From Omphiscola glabra (taxonomy: Eukaryota; Mollusca; Gastropoda; Lymnaeidae): a stretch of 64,000 bases of DNA. The position numbers and the translations under genes are program-made. The notes beneath the pieces were generated by a model that saw only the letters and a list, made by a program, of their open reading frames with translations, did not search any database and had not been told where the DNA came from. The stretch spans positions 29,359,815-29,423,814 of the forward strand of contig OZ024794.1 of NCBI GenBank assembly GCA_964017045.1. The letters are read 5' to 3'. Positions 20,921 to 31,475 of the stretch are shown piece by piece (position 1 is the stretch's first letter; every line of letters starts with the position of its first letter).

Positions 20921-21735
20921 AAGTAGATGTCAGATTTGAACTGGCTGTAGCAATATCAATCGTTGGGTTTTAAAATAAGTAGTCGGAATTGGAGTGAATA
21001 TGAGTAGGTAACAAAGCGTTTTCAATACTTAGATTACGGATATGGCGTTGACAGTAGAGCAGAATTCCTGTGTCAGTATTTGTCAAATTGAGCGTGAAAA
21101 ATATTGAAGAAGGGACCGAAAACTGGTTACTTAAAAAGTTTAATAAATCGTCGGACCAACGATCACATTGCTTTGTGTGGGAATAACGACAAAAAAAAGG
21201 GGGGGGGGAATGTTAAAAATTATAAATATAGATGAAATTATCTATAATTAACTTGTGCTCTGCCTGTACTAAGCAGTTGCTGCCCCATTTACCATGCCTC
21301 TGACTGCCTGTCTGTATCGAGCGGCTATTTAGTGATCCACGCCTACCAGCGCCCCCCCCCCCCCTGATTACACTACATTAAGTGTGGCGCCAATCATTGA
21401 GAGAATCGTTTGTTCAAATTAATTTCAGCACCTCATTAAGTCCTCAGATGGACGTTGTGTCGGTAAATCAATGAACGCTTGCATGTCGTCTGCGCCGTCA
21501 CCAGTCACATATCGGTGAACGCCAGGTCATGTCAAGGAGGGTCAGGGCCGTCTGACCTCATGCTTTCTGCAAGTTAAGCAACATACATTAGAGCTGTACC
21601 CCATAGTTGTAAAATCTTGAACAATTTGTCCTCTGTTGGTAAGCCAGTTTAAAAAAAAAAATCATTCATACCTGGAATATTAGTTCACACGTCATCAGGA
21701 TTGGGATTAATCTAAAAAACAAACACAACAAACCC
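20921..21735. other. Unremarkable spacer with homopolymer runs
   Basis: No gene was seen. A G run lies near 21200-21208 and a C run near 21352-21364. Confidence 0.5.
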
Positions 21736-21741
21736 CAACAT

Positions 21742-21793
21742 ATTCATCATCCTCATCATCATCATCATCACCATCATCACCATCATCATCATG
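21742..21793. repeat. (CAT)n tail of the antisense LINE
   Basis: CATCATCATCA repeats at the end of the minus-strand LINE, i.e. an (ATG)n tail in the element's own orientation. Confidence 0.8.
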
Positions 21794-21799
21794 TCCCTT

Positions 21800-22783
21800 A
21801 GTCCTTGGACCGTTGGGGCGCCACAGATGACATGAAAACTATCCTTCTCCATTCCTCTCCGTTTTCCGCACTACGCACAGCATCGCCTAGTTTTAGTCAC
21901 GTCCACTCTTTGATGTTCTCTTCCCATATTTTTATCTGTCTTCCTCTTCTTCTCCCTCCTCTCGTTGTGCCCTGCATGATTTCTTTGGCGAGCCCTTGTT
22001 TTCTTGTCACGTGGCCATACCATTCCAGTTTGCGCGTTTTTACAGTCACCAGGTCATCCTACAGCCCAATAGCTTCACGAATCCTTCCTTTCACTTGTTC
22101 TATTTGGTCTCTATAGCAGATTCCAAGAATGCCTCTGAAACATCTCAGCTCCATCGATTTTTTTTTCTAGCAAGTTCTGCTGTTAATGTCCAGGACTCAC
22201 AGGCATACAAGAAAATGGAGAGGACTTATGAGCGCATCAGCCTGATTTTGGTGCTGGGGTCTATATTTTTTGTCATTCCATATTTTCTTAAGCCCCTTTA
22301 GTGCTGTTGTGGTCTTAGCAATCCTGGCTATCAATTCGGGCTTGGAGCCTTCTTTCGAAACTATTGGTCCTAGGTACATGAAGCTGCCAACTGTCTCTAA
22401 TCTTTCATCCCCGATCTTAATTTCATTGGAGATGCCGGTGGTGTTTTTCGTCATCAATTTTGTCTTTAGTCTGCACTGATTTGCATGCCAAAGGACGATG
22501 AAGTCTTGTCGATACGCTTTACTAGGTTGGCTAGCTCTTCTTCGCAAAACGTAGGTTGGTGATTGTTCTGCCACCAATGCTGACTGTCCCTGCATGCGCT
22601 TCCAGTGCATCTGACACAATTCTCTCCAAGAAGATGTTGAACAGTGTGGGGGAAGAGCAAGCAGCCTTGTCGTACTCCAACCGTGATCGTGAACCATTCT
22701 CCGATGTTATTATCGAAGAAGACTGCACTGGTGGCCTTATCATAGAGGCTGCATATCATTCTGGTTAGGTGATATTCCAACAA
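21800..22783 (-). pseudogene. RTE-like reverse transcriptase remnant (minus-strand body)
   Basis: Two overlapping minus-strand frames carry the remnant. The first (22466-22783) reads LTRMICSLYDKATSAVFF, then GVRQGCLL and EEELANLVKRIDKTS. The second (from 22697) gives KLMTKNTTGISNEIKIGDE and SFMYLGPIVSKEGSKPEL, then KTTTALKGLKKIWND. The catalytic FADD segment is missing: RFA joins directly to KK/EEEL near 22541-22546, a deletion of about 30 bp that also shifts frame. Downstream the sequence decays towards the tail. Confidence 0.75.
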
Positions 22784-22845
22784 AACCTATACCACGTCTT
22801 TGTGGATTTCAAGCAGGCATTCGACAGGGTTTGGACCGCTGCTAA
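22777..22845 (+). pseudogene. Inverted 5' segment of the same LINE (reverse transcriptase motif A)
   Basis: On the plus strand, 22781-22843 reads QNLYHVFVDFKQAFDRVW then TAA, the conserved motif A region that should lie about 15 residues upstream of LTRMICSLYDK, which is on the minus strand immediately next to it. Opposite orientation with a small loss at the junction is the signature of 5' inversion by twin priming. Confidence 0.75.
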
Positions 22846-22848
22846 CAC

Positions 22849-23075
22849 AACATATTAAAAATAAAAAAAATGAAAGTAAAAATTAAAAAAATCGGATTTT
22901 GATTTGAAGATGAGATAAAAAGATCAGAAAAAGGTTTAACTCTGATTGTTTGAAAGAGATAAAAATATTCTAGGGCTTAACCGGGTGCAGTATTTTTACA
23001 CCAGTGGTTCCAAGATTAACTAAAAAAAGGAGTTAACGTCTCATTTTTCTATATTATATGCCAGCCTTGAAACAA
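22849..23075. other. AT-rich spacer
   Basis: No feature was recognised. Confidence 0.5.
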
Positions 23076-23076
23076 T

Positions 23077-23331
23077 AGTCCTATAGACAGCCCTACATAC
23101 AGTCATACGGACAGTCCTATAGACAGCCCTATATACAATCTTAACGACAGTCCTATAGACAGCCCTACATACAGTCCTAAGAACAGTCCTATAGACAGCC
23201 CTACATAAGTCCTACAGACAGTCCTATAGACTGCCCTACCTACAGTCATACGGACATTCCTATAGACAGCCCTACATACAATCATACGGACATTCCTATA
23301 GACAGCCCTACATACAGTCCTACGGACAGTC
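23077..23331. repeat. About 36-bp minisatellite, 7 copies
   Basis: The unit contains CAGTCCTATAGACAGCCCTA and CATACAGTCNTACGGA. The Val/Gly/Leu/Ser-rich minus-strand frame is repeat-derived. Confidence 0.9.
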
Positions 23332-24470
23332 GTACACCATTCGCCTGGCTCTTTCTTTATTAATATAATAGTCGCCCCCCCTTCCCTTTTACAAAGAAAA
23401 AAAATGATCCTATTTACCGGAGTTCAGACGTCACCCATGAAATCTCGCTGCTTGTCAGCATTTCCCCCCCCCCACACACACTCGGTACTATTAATATAAA
23501 ATGTGTGGAGTTTGGGGGGGGGGTGGGTGGGTGGTTGTGAAGAGGAAGAAGCACTCACCAGAAGTCAAGTATATAAGAGATGATAAATCCACTCAAAATG
23601 AAGACATCCACGGCTTGTCCTGCCTGTTCACACACGAGCTCCCCCTTCCTCACCCCCACCCACACCCCCGCCATGGTCTCGTGAACACTTAATTTTTTTT
23701 TTAGCTGCCCATTTTTTTTTTACTATTTGCTAAACTTTCTCTGACGGGACATCGACTTTTGACCCTAAATTTATCTTATATTCACAACAGCTCACTTGCC
23801 AAGATGGAAGGCGTTGATGTTTTTTTGTTTTTTTTCGTTTTTGTTCTCCCCCCCCCCACACACACTCCAACCTTTCTTTAAACTAAAACCAAGCTGGACG
23901 TTAGCATGAGTGGCGGCAGCCATCTTGTTGTTTGGATCAGTTTCACCAGCAAGAGAGTTTTGTCATTTCTCAGACCGGAAAACGCCACAGCTCACTACGT
24001 CATGTTACTATTCTTAGAACAATGGACAAGCATTTCGTAAAATAAAAAAACACCATGGCCGCTCACAGTGTGTTTTCAGCACACGGTTCTTACCGAACAC
24101 GATGTTCCATTATGCAGAGAGTAAAACAGCTGGGGCAAAAAAAAAAGGAAGACATTGTTACAAATCTTTGGGAAAAAAAAAAGATTTTTAGTTTTAATTC
24201 TGGAGCATAAACGGAAATCTCATCTTCATTCAAAATGTATGGACGCTTCAAGCATCGGAGAAAGAATATGTTGAGCTTAGTGATCAGATGGCCTTGCACC
24301 AGCTGAGGTGGGATGGGGTGGGTTGGCGAACATTCTATTTTTTCCTGGAAACTGACAACTGTCTTTCGGACATGGCCCCTCAAGGTCGTCATTAATATTG
24401 CATTAGTCTGGCGATTAAATAGTTTAATTCTAACCCAAAGCTCTGAAAGTTGTCAGAGGTGGATATAAAT
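23332..24470. other. Spacer with G and C homopolymer runs
   Basis: No convincing gene was seen. Runs include poly-C at about 23464-23471, poly-G at 23514-23522 and poly-T at 23692-23702. Short open frames have no recognisable domain. Confidence 0.5.
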
Positions 24471-24471
24471 C

Positions 24472-25215
24472 TCTCCGCGTAGGAAGGGGGCTGGACGTGG
24501 GTGACGCTCGTTTTGTCTATATGGAAGGGCGACGCTCGTTTTGTCTAAATGGAGATGGGCGACGCTCGTTTTGTCTATATGGTAGGGTGACGCTCGTTTT
24601 GTCTATATGGAAGTGGGCGACGCTCGTTTTGTCTATATGGAAGTGGGCGACGCTCGTTTTGTCTCTATATGGAGGTGGACGACGCTCGTTTTGTCTATAT
24701 GGAAGGGCGACGCTCGTTTTGTCTATATGGAAGTGGGCGACGCTCGTTTTGTCTATATGGAAGGGCGACGCTCGTTTTGTCTATATGGAAGTGGGCGACG
24801 CTCGTTTTGTCTCTATATGGAGGTGGACGACGCTCGTTTTGTCTATATGGAAGGGCGACGCTCGTTTTGTCTATATGGAAGTGGGCGACGCTCGTTTTGT
24901 CTATATGGTAGGGTGACGCTCGTTTTGTCTATATGGAAGGGCGACGCTCGTTTTGTCTATATGGAAGTGGGCGACGCTCGTTTTGTCTCTATATGGAGGT
25001 GGACGACGCTCGTTTTGTCTCTATATGGAGGTGGACGACGCTCGTTTTGTCTATATGGAGGTGGACGACGCTCGTTTTGTCTACATGGAAAGGCGACATT
25101 TTCGACCAACTGCTGAGTTTATTTTTTATTTTTTTCGGTGGAAAAGAAAAGGGGGGGGGAGGGGGGGCAAAAAAATCTTGGCTCACCCCGAGCTACACTA
25201 ACGCTTAGCTACGCC
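24472..25215. mobile_element. CAGTGGCGTAG-type MITE expanded by an internal array
   Basis: The right end GCTTAGCTACGCCACCGG (to about 25215) matches the ends of the MITEs at 57867-58186. The left end near 24476 (CCGCGTAGGAAGGGGG) is a weaker match. The internal segments GGCGACATTTTCGACC and AAAAAAATCTTGGCTCACCC match 58095-58150. The tandem array 24495-25092 lies between the ends. Confidence 0.5.
24495..25092. repeat. About 30-bp minisatellite, about 19 copies
   Basis: The unit begins GGGCGACGCTCGTTTTGTCT and continues ATATGGAAGT, with variants GAAGGGCGACG (27 bp) and GGAGGTGGACGACG (33 bp). All variant lengths are multiples of three, so several plus-strand frames stay open. No gene is supported. 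Confidence 0.95.
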
Positions 25216-25470
25216 ACCGGTATAAACTAATCTACGAGCCCTCGTAAACGGACATTGATCAGCCGCCAAAGTGTTAAGATTAATTGGATCAATATAAGCG
25301 ATACAACAATTCAATGTTTTCTTAACGTAACACGGTTTTTTTCCCAGAAAAGTTTTGTTGCATGATTTTAATCTAATTCACAAAATAATGAAGACAGATT
25401 TTTAGTGTTCCTGCATATCGATTTTCGTTGATGCACCAATTTGTAGAACAAAATTTAGGTAATAAAAACA
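25216..25470. other. AT-rich spacer
   Basis: No feature was recognised. Confidence 0.5.
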
Positions 25471-25471
25471 G

Positions 25472-25826
25472 ATTGTCTCTGCCAATAGAGAAGTGTGTTT
25501 TCTCTGCTTACAGAGAAGTGTGTTGTCTCTGCGTATAGAGACGTGTGTTGTCTCTGTATACAGAGAGGTGTGTTGTCTCTGCGTACAGAGACGTGTGCTG
25601 TCTCTGCATACAGAGAAGTGTGTTGTCTCTGCATACAGAGAAGTGTGTTGTTTCTGCATATAAAGAAGTGTGGTGTCTCTGCATACAGGGAAGTGTGTTG
25701 TTCTGCATACAGAGAAGTGTGTTGTTCTGCATACAGAGAAGTGTGTTGTCTCTGCATAAAGAGAAGTGTGTTGTCTCTGCATACAGAGAAGTGCGCTGTC
25801 TCTGCATACAGAGAAGTGTGTCAATT
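25472..25826. repeat. 27-bp minisatellite with internal dyad, 13 copies
   Basis: The unit is GTCTCTGCATACAGAGAAGT followed by GTGTTGT. Each copy contains the dyad TCTCTG-CATA-CAGAGA. Variants at the left include CTCTGTATACAGAG, a perfect palindrome. The Cys/Leu/Gln-rich frames on both strands are repeat-derived. Confidence 0.95.
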
Positions 25827-26215
25827 TCCGTTCCCTCAAATTCGATTTAAGAATTAGCTTAACGCGAGTATATTTTTTAAAGCAACAAAGGGAGTCGTTG
25901 CTTGCAAGAAGAACCAAAGAGAACAACCTCGCTTCCTATGGTAAAATCCATAACTGCGGTGTAGATTTCTTTCCTTAATAGGAATTTTTTTAATGAAAAA
26001 GAAACCCTTACCTAAATAAAATTTCAATTTTATTTTTTTTAAATTAAACAAATGTAGTTGGTTTTCTGAGCATGGGAGAATATCTTGGAAACGAGGTCAC
26101 TGGTTTTGAGGTCAGCAGCTCCCATAACTCAACACCGGCTTATCGACTTGGGGGTGTCAGACGGGTTCCGTTTAACCCGCGGGAGATGATCAGGTTTCTG
26201 TCTTCTCTGTTGACA
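25827..26215. other. Unremarkable spacer
   Basis: No gene or repeat was recognised. Confidence 0.5.
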
Positions 26216-26216
26216 A

Positions 26217-26745
26217 CACGATACACATCCCTACACGACACATCCTTACACGACACACCCTTACACGACACAACCCTACACGACACAACCCTACACGACA
26301 CATCCCTACACGACACACCCCTAAACGACACATCCCTACACGACACACCCCACAACGACACACCCCTTACACGACACATCCCTACACGACACACCCCTAC
26401 ACGAGACGGTTACCGGAAATTTGATCGACAGAAATTTCGTGGACGGAAAATTGATCGACGGAATTTGATCGAACGGAAATTTGGTCGAATCTTTTTTTCA
26501 GTTCAGACGTTAAAATTTTCGTCAAATTTCTTTTTGAACGCACTATACTATACAGTAAAACAAAATAATGCGTTGAAAAAGAAATTTGGCGCACAAATTT
26601 AACGTATAAACTAAAAAAAAGATTCGACCAAATTTCCGTTCGATCAAATTTCCGTCGATAAATTTTCCGTCGACGAAATTTCTTTCGATCAAATTTCCGG
26701 ATACGACACGAGACACCCTTACACGACACATCCCCACGCGACACT
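26217..26745. repeat. 15-bp array (ACACGACACATCCCT), split by a foldback element
   Basis: About 13 copies at 26217-26405 and three more at 26704-26745 flank the foldback copy 1. Variants are ACACGACACACCCCT and ACACGACACAACCCT. Confidence 0.9.
26411..26703. mobile_element. Foldback element family F, copy 1
   Basis: About 290 bp of two inverted arms joined by a short centre. The outer end reads ACCGGAAATTTGATCGA on the left and TCGATCAAATTTCCGGATA on the right. Each arm has four spaced copies of the word GAAATTTGRTCGA or its complement. The centre carries GTTCAGACGTTAAAATTTTC and its inverse. There is no coding capacity. Confidence 0.8.
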
Positions 26746-27316
26746 CCGCCACGTTTTGTTCACCGTATAATATATGTAATGGATGCTCAATGTGGTCAGT
26801 GTGGTCTCTAGATGTGTCTGTTGCATGTTTACTTTTTGAAAAAAATCCTTCAAATAACAAAGATAGTTATTTTAACTTGCATTTCTAAAAGGCAAAAAAA
26901 AAAAAAAAAATAAATAAATAACAAAACGGGGGCATCAACACAGAGATAAAGTTAAACAAGCGTGGAATCTTAAGGATCTTCTACAGGGGCTAAGACATAC
27001 CTAGTTATAACTATTTAAAACACCGCAAAGCACTATTCCTATCATTTTCCTTTTCTCTTCTTTTCAATATTTAAAAATTAGCTTGACTAAGTGCACAACG
27101 AGCAAAGACGCCGAGGTTTTGTCGTGTTCGAGACATCGCTCAAGGACGAGTTGAGTGCACCATCGAACAGTTCAGGGTGAAGGACATTGTTGATCTCTGC
27201 ATAATGATGAATGCTACTGCGAGCCTAAAGGTCATTTCCGTTTGTGTAACGTGAATTATTTCGTGGTAAAGATGAGAAGACTTTTTAATGGCACGTTTTT
27301 TTAAACGCACGCAAAA
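26746..27316. other. AT-rich spacer
   Basis: No gene was seen. A poly-A run lies near 26895-26911. Confidence 0.5.
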
Positions 27317-27317
27317 G

Positions 27318-27500
27318 GGAGTTCGCAGTGTCATGGAACTGACTCCAAGGGCTGGAGTTCGCAGTGTTATGGAACTGACTCCAAGAGCTGGAGTTCGCAG
27401 TGTTATGGAACTGACTCCAAGAGCTGGAGTTCGCAGTGTTATGGAACTGACTCCAAGAGCTGGAGTTCGCAGTGTTATGGAACTGACTCCAAGAGCTTTT
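27318..27500. repeat. 36-bp minisatellite, 5 copies
   Basis: The unit is GAGTTCGCAGTGTTATGGAA then CTGACTCCAAGAGCTG, nearly identical between copies. Both strands stay open because of the 36-bp period. Confidence 0.95.
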
Positions 27501-27599
27501 TCATTATTATTAATAGATCTGCATTTGAATAAATTGTTTGAGGAGACTGGTACATATAGTTGCATAATGCCAGAAATGCAAAATACACCTTCAGATCCA

Positions 27600-28060
27600 C
27601 ATTCCACATGAACATGAACACAAAGACACACATCTCAACCTAACATTTACAAAAAGGTTACACAGCCCATCCTAAGATCCACATAAGAACCAAATCCCAA
27701 CCTACCATCAACAAAAGGACCCATATTCCTACATAAAATCGATACAAGACCCACATCGCAACCTTACATCCACACAATGACCCACGCCCCAACCTAACAT
27801 TTACAAAAAGTCTCGCATCCCATCCTAACACTCACATAAAAAAATCCCAACCTAGCATCGACATAAAGACCCACATTCCACACTAAAATCCACACCAAGA
27901 CCCACATCCCACACTAAAATACACACCAAGAGCCAAATCCCACACTAACATACACACCAAGACCCACATCCCACACTAACATACACACCAAGACCCACAT
28001 CCCACGATACCATCCACACAAAGACCCACACAACATCTCACAGCCCACACCCTCCTTAGT
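27600..28060. repeat. Degenerate about 30-bp array
   Basis: Diverged copies of a unit built from ACCCACATCCCACACTAACA and TACACACCAAG, clearest at 27870-28050. Confidence 0.7.
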
Positions 28061-28430
28061 TCGGCTACTTATTAATTGAAGATCTATGTAAGATAAGACA
28101 ATTCTCGAGTACTTTTTCTGGTAGATGGTGGAACTCTGACACGAGTCTCACGCCCTTACGGGCTACAATGTCACTATGTAATAACAGAGTTATGGTTCTT
28201 GGTACAAGATGCTGTGATAACCGAGTTGATGATCCGTCGAGGCCAAACAAATAACAGCGGTAGCGCCAAGGCTTGGACCAAGATGTATCGGTCAAAATCT
28301 CTCATTTCCCCCGACTATGTATTATTTTATATTATGAACTTATTTTTTAAAATTTTAATATCTACATTTAGAAATGGGTAGCCGGATTTTGAAAAAATAA
28401 TTGTATGAGAAATGTGTATAAATAGAGAGA
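28061..28430. other. Unremarkable spacer
   Basis: No gene or repeat was recognised. Confidence 0.5.
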
Positions 28431-28449
28431 TCTATGTCATGATATCGTG

Positions 28450-28560
28450 AGTGATAGAAAGAGAGAGAGAGACAGAGAGAGACACACACAGAAAGAGAGA
28501 GACAGAGACCGAGAGAGACACAGAAAGAGAGAGACAGACACACACACACACATAGAGAGA
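28450..28560. repeat. GA/CA-rich low-complexity tract
   Basis: Interrupted GAGAGAGACA and CACACACA repeats. Confidence 0.9.
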
Positions 28561-28970
28561 GTTTTAAAAATTATGTTTTGCATTTTAGAGAAATTCTTAC
28601 AACATGTCAGGATATTTTCTTCTTAGTAAATATTTACTGTTGCATACAAGACTTTGTTCTGCTTTTCTAATTCGTCTCTATTACCTTTGTTATCGGAAAC
28701 TAGATTTTAAAAAAAAAAAACCTAACAAATCTTAAAATAACAAAACGCTACCCTCTCTTTTTGTTTACACTAAATCTAAAACAGGGCGACGATAAAATAA
28801 TAAAATCAAAATCAAAATAGAGATAATTGTATTTACAATTTTTCGGTTTCAGCATTTTACGATAAGAAACTGTCAATTAAAAAATAAGTTTTACATCATG
28901 AAATCTTGATTAAAATCCCTGAAGAATTTTATCTTTATAGCTTCGCCAATAATTTCGCGATAGTATTTTA
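28561..28970. other. AT-rich spacer
   Basis: No feature was recognised. Confidence 0.5.
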
Positions 28971-28974
28971 CTTA

Positions 28975-29295
28975 AAGAACCACTCCATTAATTTAAGGGC
29001 ATTATTTTACCCCAATAAACTCTCGATTAATTTAAGGGCATTATTTTACCCCAATAACCTCTCCGTTAATTTCACGGTAGAACTTTACCCCAATAACCTC
29101 TCCAATAATATAGCAGTATAATTTTAACACAATAAACTCTTCATTAATTTCGCATTAGAATTTTAACCCCAAGGACCTCTCCGTTAATTTCGTGGTAGAA
29201 TTTTACCCCAAGTAACCTCTCCATTAATTTCGCGGTACAATTTTTTACCCCAAGACCCCAAAGAACCTCTCCATTAATTTTGCGGTAGCGTTTTA
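28975..29295. repeat. About 38-bp degenerate minisatellite, 8-9 copies
   Basis: The unit contains AACCTCTCCATTAATTTCGC then GGTAGAATTTTACCCCAA. Copies differ by 10-25 percent by eye. Confidence 0.85.
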
Positions 29296-29940
29296 CAAAA
29301 TGAATACGTCCATTCATGTTTGCTTCTCCTACTCAAATCCACAAATCGACTCCACTGCTGTAAGTCCACCCTGTCGTTATCTCCACCCATCGATTTCGCC
29401 AGTCACTTCCGCTCTTGTGCTTGTTGATGCGGCTTTCTGCCATCCTCACTTTAGACTACGTTTTTCTCCGCACAAAGCTGTCGGCCCTGGACGGCAAAGT
29501 CTCCATGATAACAAGAGTCAACGTTTTCATTACACTTTTGGTCTGACAGGACAGCAGCCGTGAAATATATTCATAGTCTGACGGGAATAATCACGTAAAC
29601 AGGGGGTCGATGGCCTCGTTGGAGGCCCTGACTGTTTGTTAAGGAAAGGGTTTCTATTATCCGCAAACAAAAAAAAAGTTTTTATATGAATGAAATGGTA
29701 GTGTCTGCACTCATAGCAAACATTTTGTGTAAAATGTTTCTCTTAGCCTTTGTCCCCCACCCACGCTAAAGACTTTGCACACATCTTCTGTGCGCGTCGT
29801 CGAAACAAACCCATTGCAAATTTACAAATGGGTCTATGATGACGAATCGAAACTAAACATATTTTTTTAAAAAATAGGCTAACCTTTGATCCAGCAAATT
29901 TTAATAGATAAAATTATTTCCACAGGGTATGCTGTGTATC
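29296..29940. other. Unremarkable spacer
   Basis: An 87-codon plus-strand frame (29300-29563) has no recognisable domain. No repeat was seen. Confidence 0.4.
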
Positions 29941-29943
29941 AAG

Positions 29944-30060
29944 CAGAGGCGTAGCTAAGTGAGGGGCAGGGTAAGATAGATGTCCGTTTGCGCCACACTA
30001 GTCAGGGGCGCCAAAATGTGGTTTGATATTTAGTCTATTAATGACAATCGATATTCTAAA
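29944..30060 (+). mobile_element. Left end of a CAGTGGCGTAG-type MITE (fragment)
   Basis: CAGAGGCGTAGCTAAGTGAG matches the terminal motif of the MITEs at 57867-58186. No matching right end was found nearby, and the right limit is a guess. Confidence 0.35.
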
Positions 30061-30191
30061 TTAAACGTAATTCCTACTGAGGTGAACAACCATACAAATG
30101 ATCAATACATTGATTGTGGGGCCTAAAAATATAGAAGCTGGATATGAATAAATGGTTACTGATTTTAATCTAATTGATATCAACTTTCAGA

Positions 30192-30853
30192 ATTTAAGAA
30201 CAATTCCCGCGCGTGTTATCTGACCATGCGTTCCCGAAACTTAAGCACAATTCCCGCGCGTGTTGTCTGACCATGCGTACCCGAAACTTAAGCACAATTC
30301 CCGCGCGTGTTGTCTGTCCATGCGTTCCCGAAACTTAAGCACAATTCCCGCGCGTGTTGTCTGTCCATGCGTTCCCGAAACTTAAGCACAATTCCCGCGC
30401 GTGTTGTCTGACCATGCGTTCCCGAAACTTAAGCACAATTCCCGCGCGTGTTGTCTGACCATGCGTACCCAAAACTTAAGCACAATTCCCGCGCGTGTTG
30501 TCTGACCATGCGTTCCCGAAACTTAAGCACAATTCCCGCGCGTGTTGTCTGTCCATGCGTTCCCGAAACTTAAGCACAATTCCCGTGCGTGTTGTCTGTC
30601 CATGCGTTCCCGAAACTTAAGCACAATTCCCGCGCGTGTTGTCTGTCCATGCGTTCCCGAAACTTAAGCACAATTCCCGCGCTTGTTGTCTGTCCATGCG
30701 TTCCCGAAACTTAAGCACAATTCCCGCGCGTGTTGTCTGACCATGCGTTCCCGAAACTTAAGCACAATTCCCGCGCGTGTTATCTGACCATGCGTTCCCG
30801 AAACTTAAGCACAATTCCCGCGCGTGTTGTCTGACCATGCGTACCCGGAACTT
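30192..30853. repeat. 47-bp CpG-containing minisatellite, 14 copies
   Basis: The unit contains ACAATTCCCGCGCGTGTTGT and CTGACCATGCGTTCCCGAAAC, written here in two parts. Diagnostic variants (TTATCTGACC, CTGTCC, GCGTACCC) recur in order. Copies 1-2 and 13-14 carry the same variant pair, which hints at a higher-order unit. Strongly CpG-bearing within AT-rich DNA. Confidence 0.95.
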
Positions 30854-30962
30854 CAAATTAATTTAGAAATGCTCTAGTCGTTTTGTTTGTGTGTTTATTT
30901 TTCAATGCCCTTTTTATATATTTAACTTTGCCTTTGTTCGTGTGTTGTTCAAGTCAAACACG

Positions 30963-31475
30963 TCGAAAGGCTAATTGATCCACGTCTCGTCATCCTATCG
31001 AGCTGAAACTTGGCACATAGACTTGCTGCCCATGACAACACATTCTATCAAATTTTTTAGCCCCAACCCTTAACCCGAAGCCCCAGAAAAATCAGTTTTA
31101 ACGCGACAAGATTTCCCGGAATAAAACTCACAATAACTGCGCTAAATGAGAATCTTAAAAATATCGCACATGCGTTTGGTGCGTAGAATTTTCTTTTTTC
31201 CCCCCCCAGCAATATTTGATACAACAAATCTCGGTGCAAAAGAGTGTGGGACATTATAATTATTATATAATTTTATATATAGCTCAGGGGCGGAAAAAAT
31301 ATACGGTGGCGAGCCTTGTGTGGGGTCCCACAAATTCGGATTCTCATAAAGTGCGTTACTTTGTGCATATGCATGTCTTGTCAAATTTTCAGCCCCATCC
31401 CCCATTGCTGGATATTACATTTTATTGAGGATTTATACAAACAACTCTGCTTTTAGGGAGTTGTTTCATTATGTT
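30963..31475 (+). repeat. Dispersed repeat family R1, copy 3 (long)
   Basis: Contains the full set of family blocks: GTCGAAAGGCTAATTGATCC, GAGCTGAAACTTGGCA, ATGACAACACATTCTATCAA, AATAACTGCGCTAAATGAGA, GCGTTTGGTGCGTAG, GTGGCGAGCCTT, CTCATAAAGTGCGTTA and GGATATTACATTTTATTGAG. No coding frame spans it. Confidence 0.8.

Larger units (their letters stand above)
21742..22845 (-). mobile_element. RTE-like LINE 3' fragment with inverted 5' segment
   Basis: The minus strand from about 22776 down to 21742 reads as the distal part of a reverse transcriptase and the following region, with the (ATG)n tail at 21742-21793. The last 70 bp (22777-22845) carry the preceding reverse transcriptase motif A on the opposite strand. 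The fragment is 5'-truncated and frameshifted. RTE-like is assigned from motifs such as ICSLYDKATSAV, VGVRQGCLL and SFMYLGPIVSKEGSKPEL. Confidence 0.8.

Noticed and set aside
24497..25116. Overlapping plus-strand frames of 139-169 codons
   Set aside because: Repeat-derived. The unit lengths are multiples of three.
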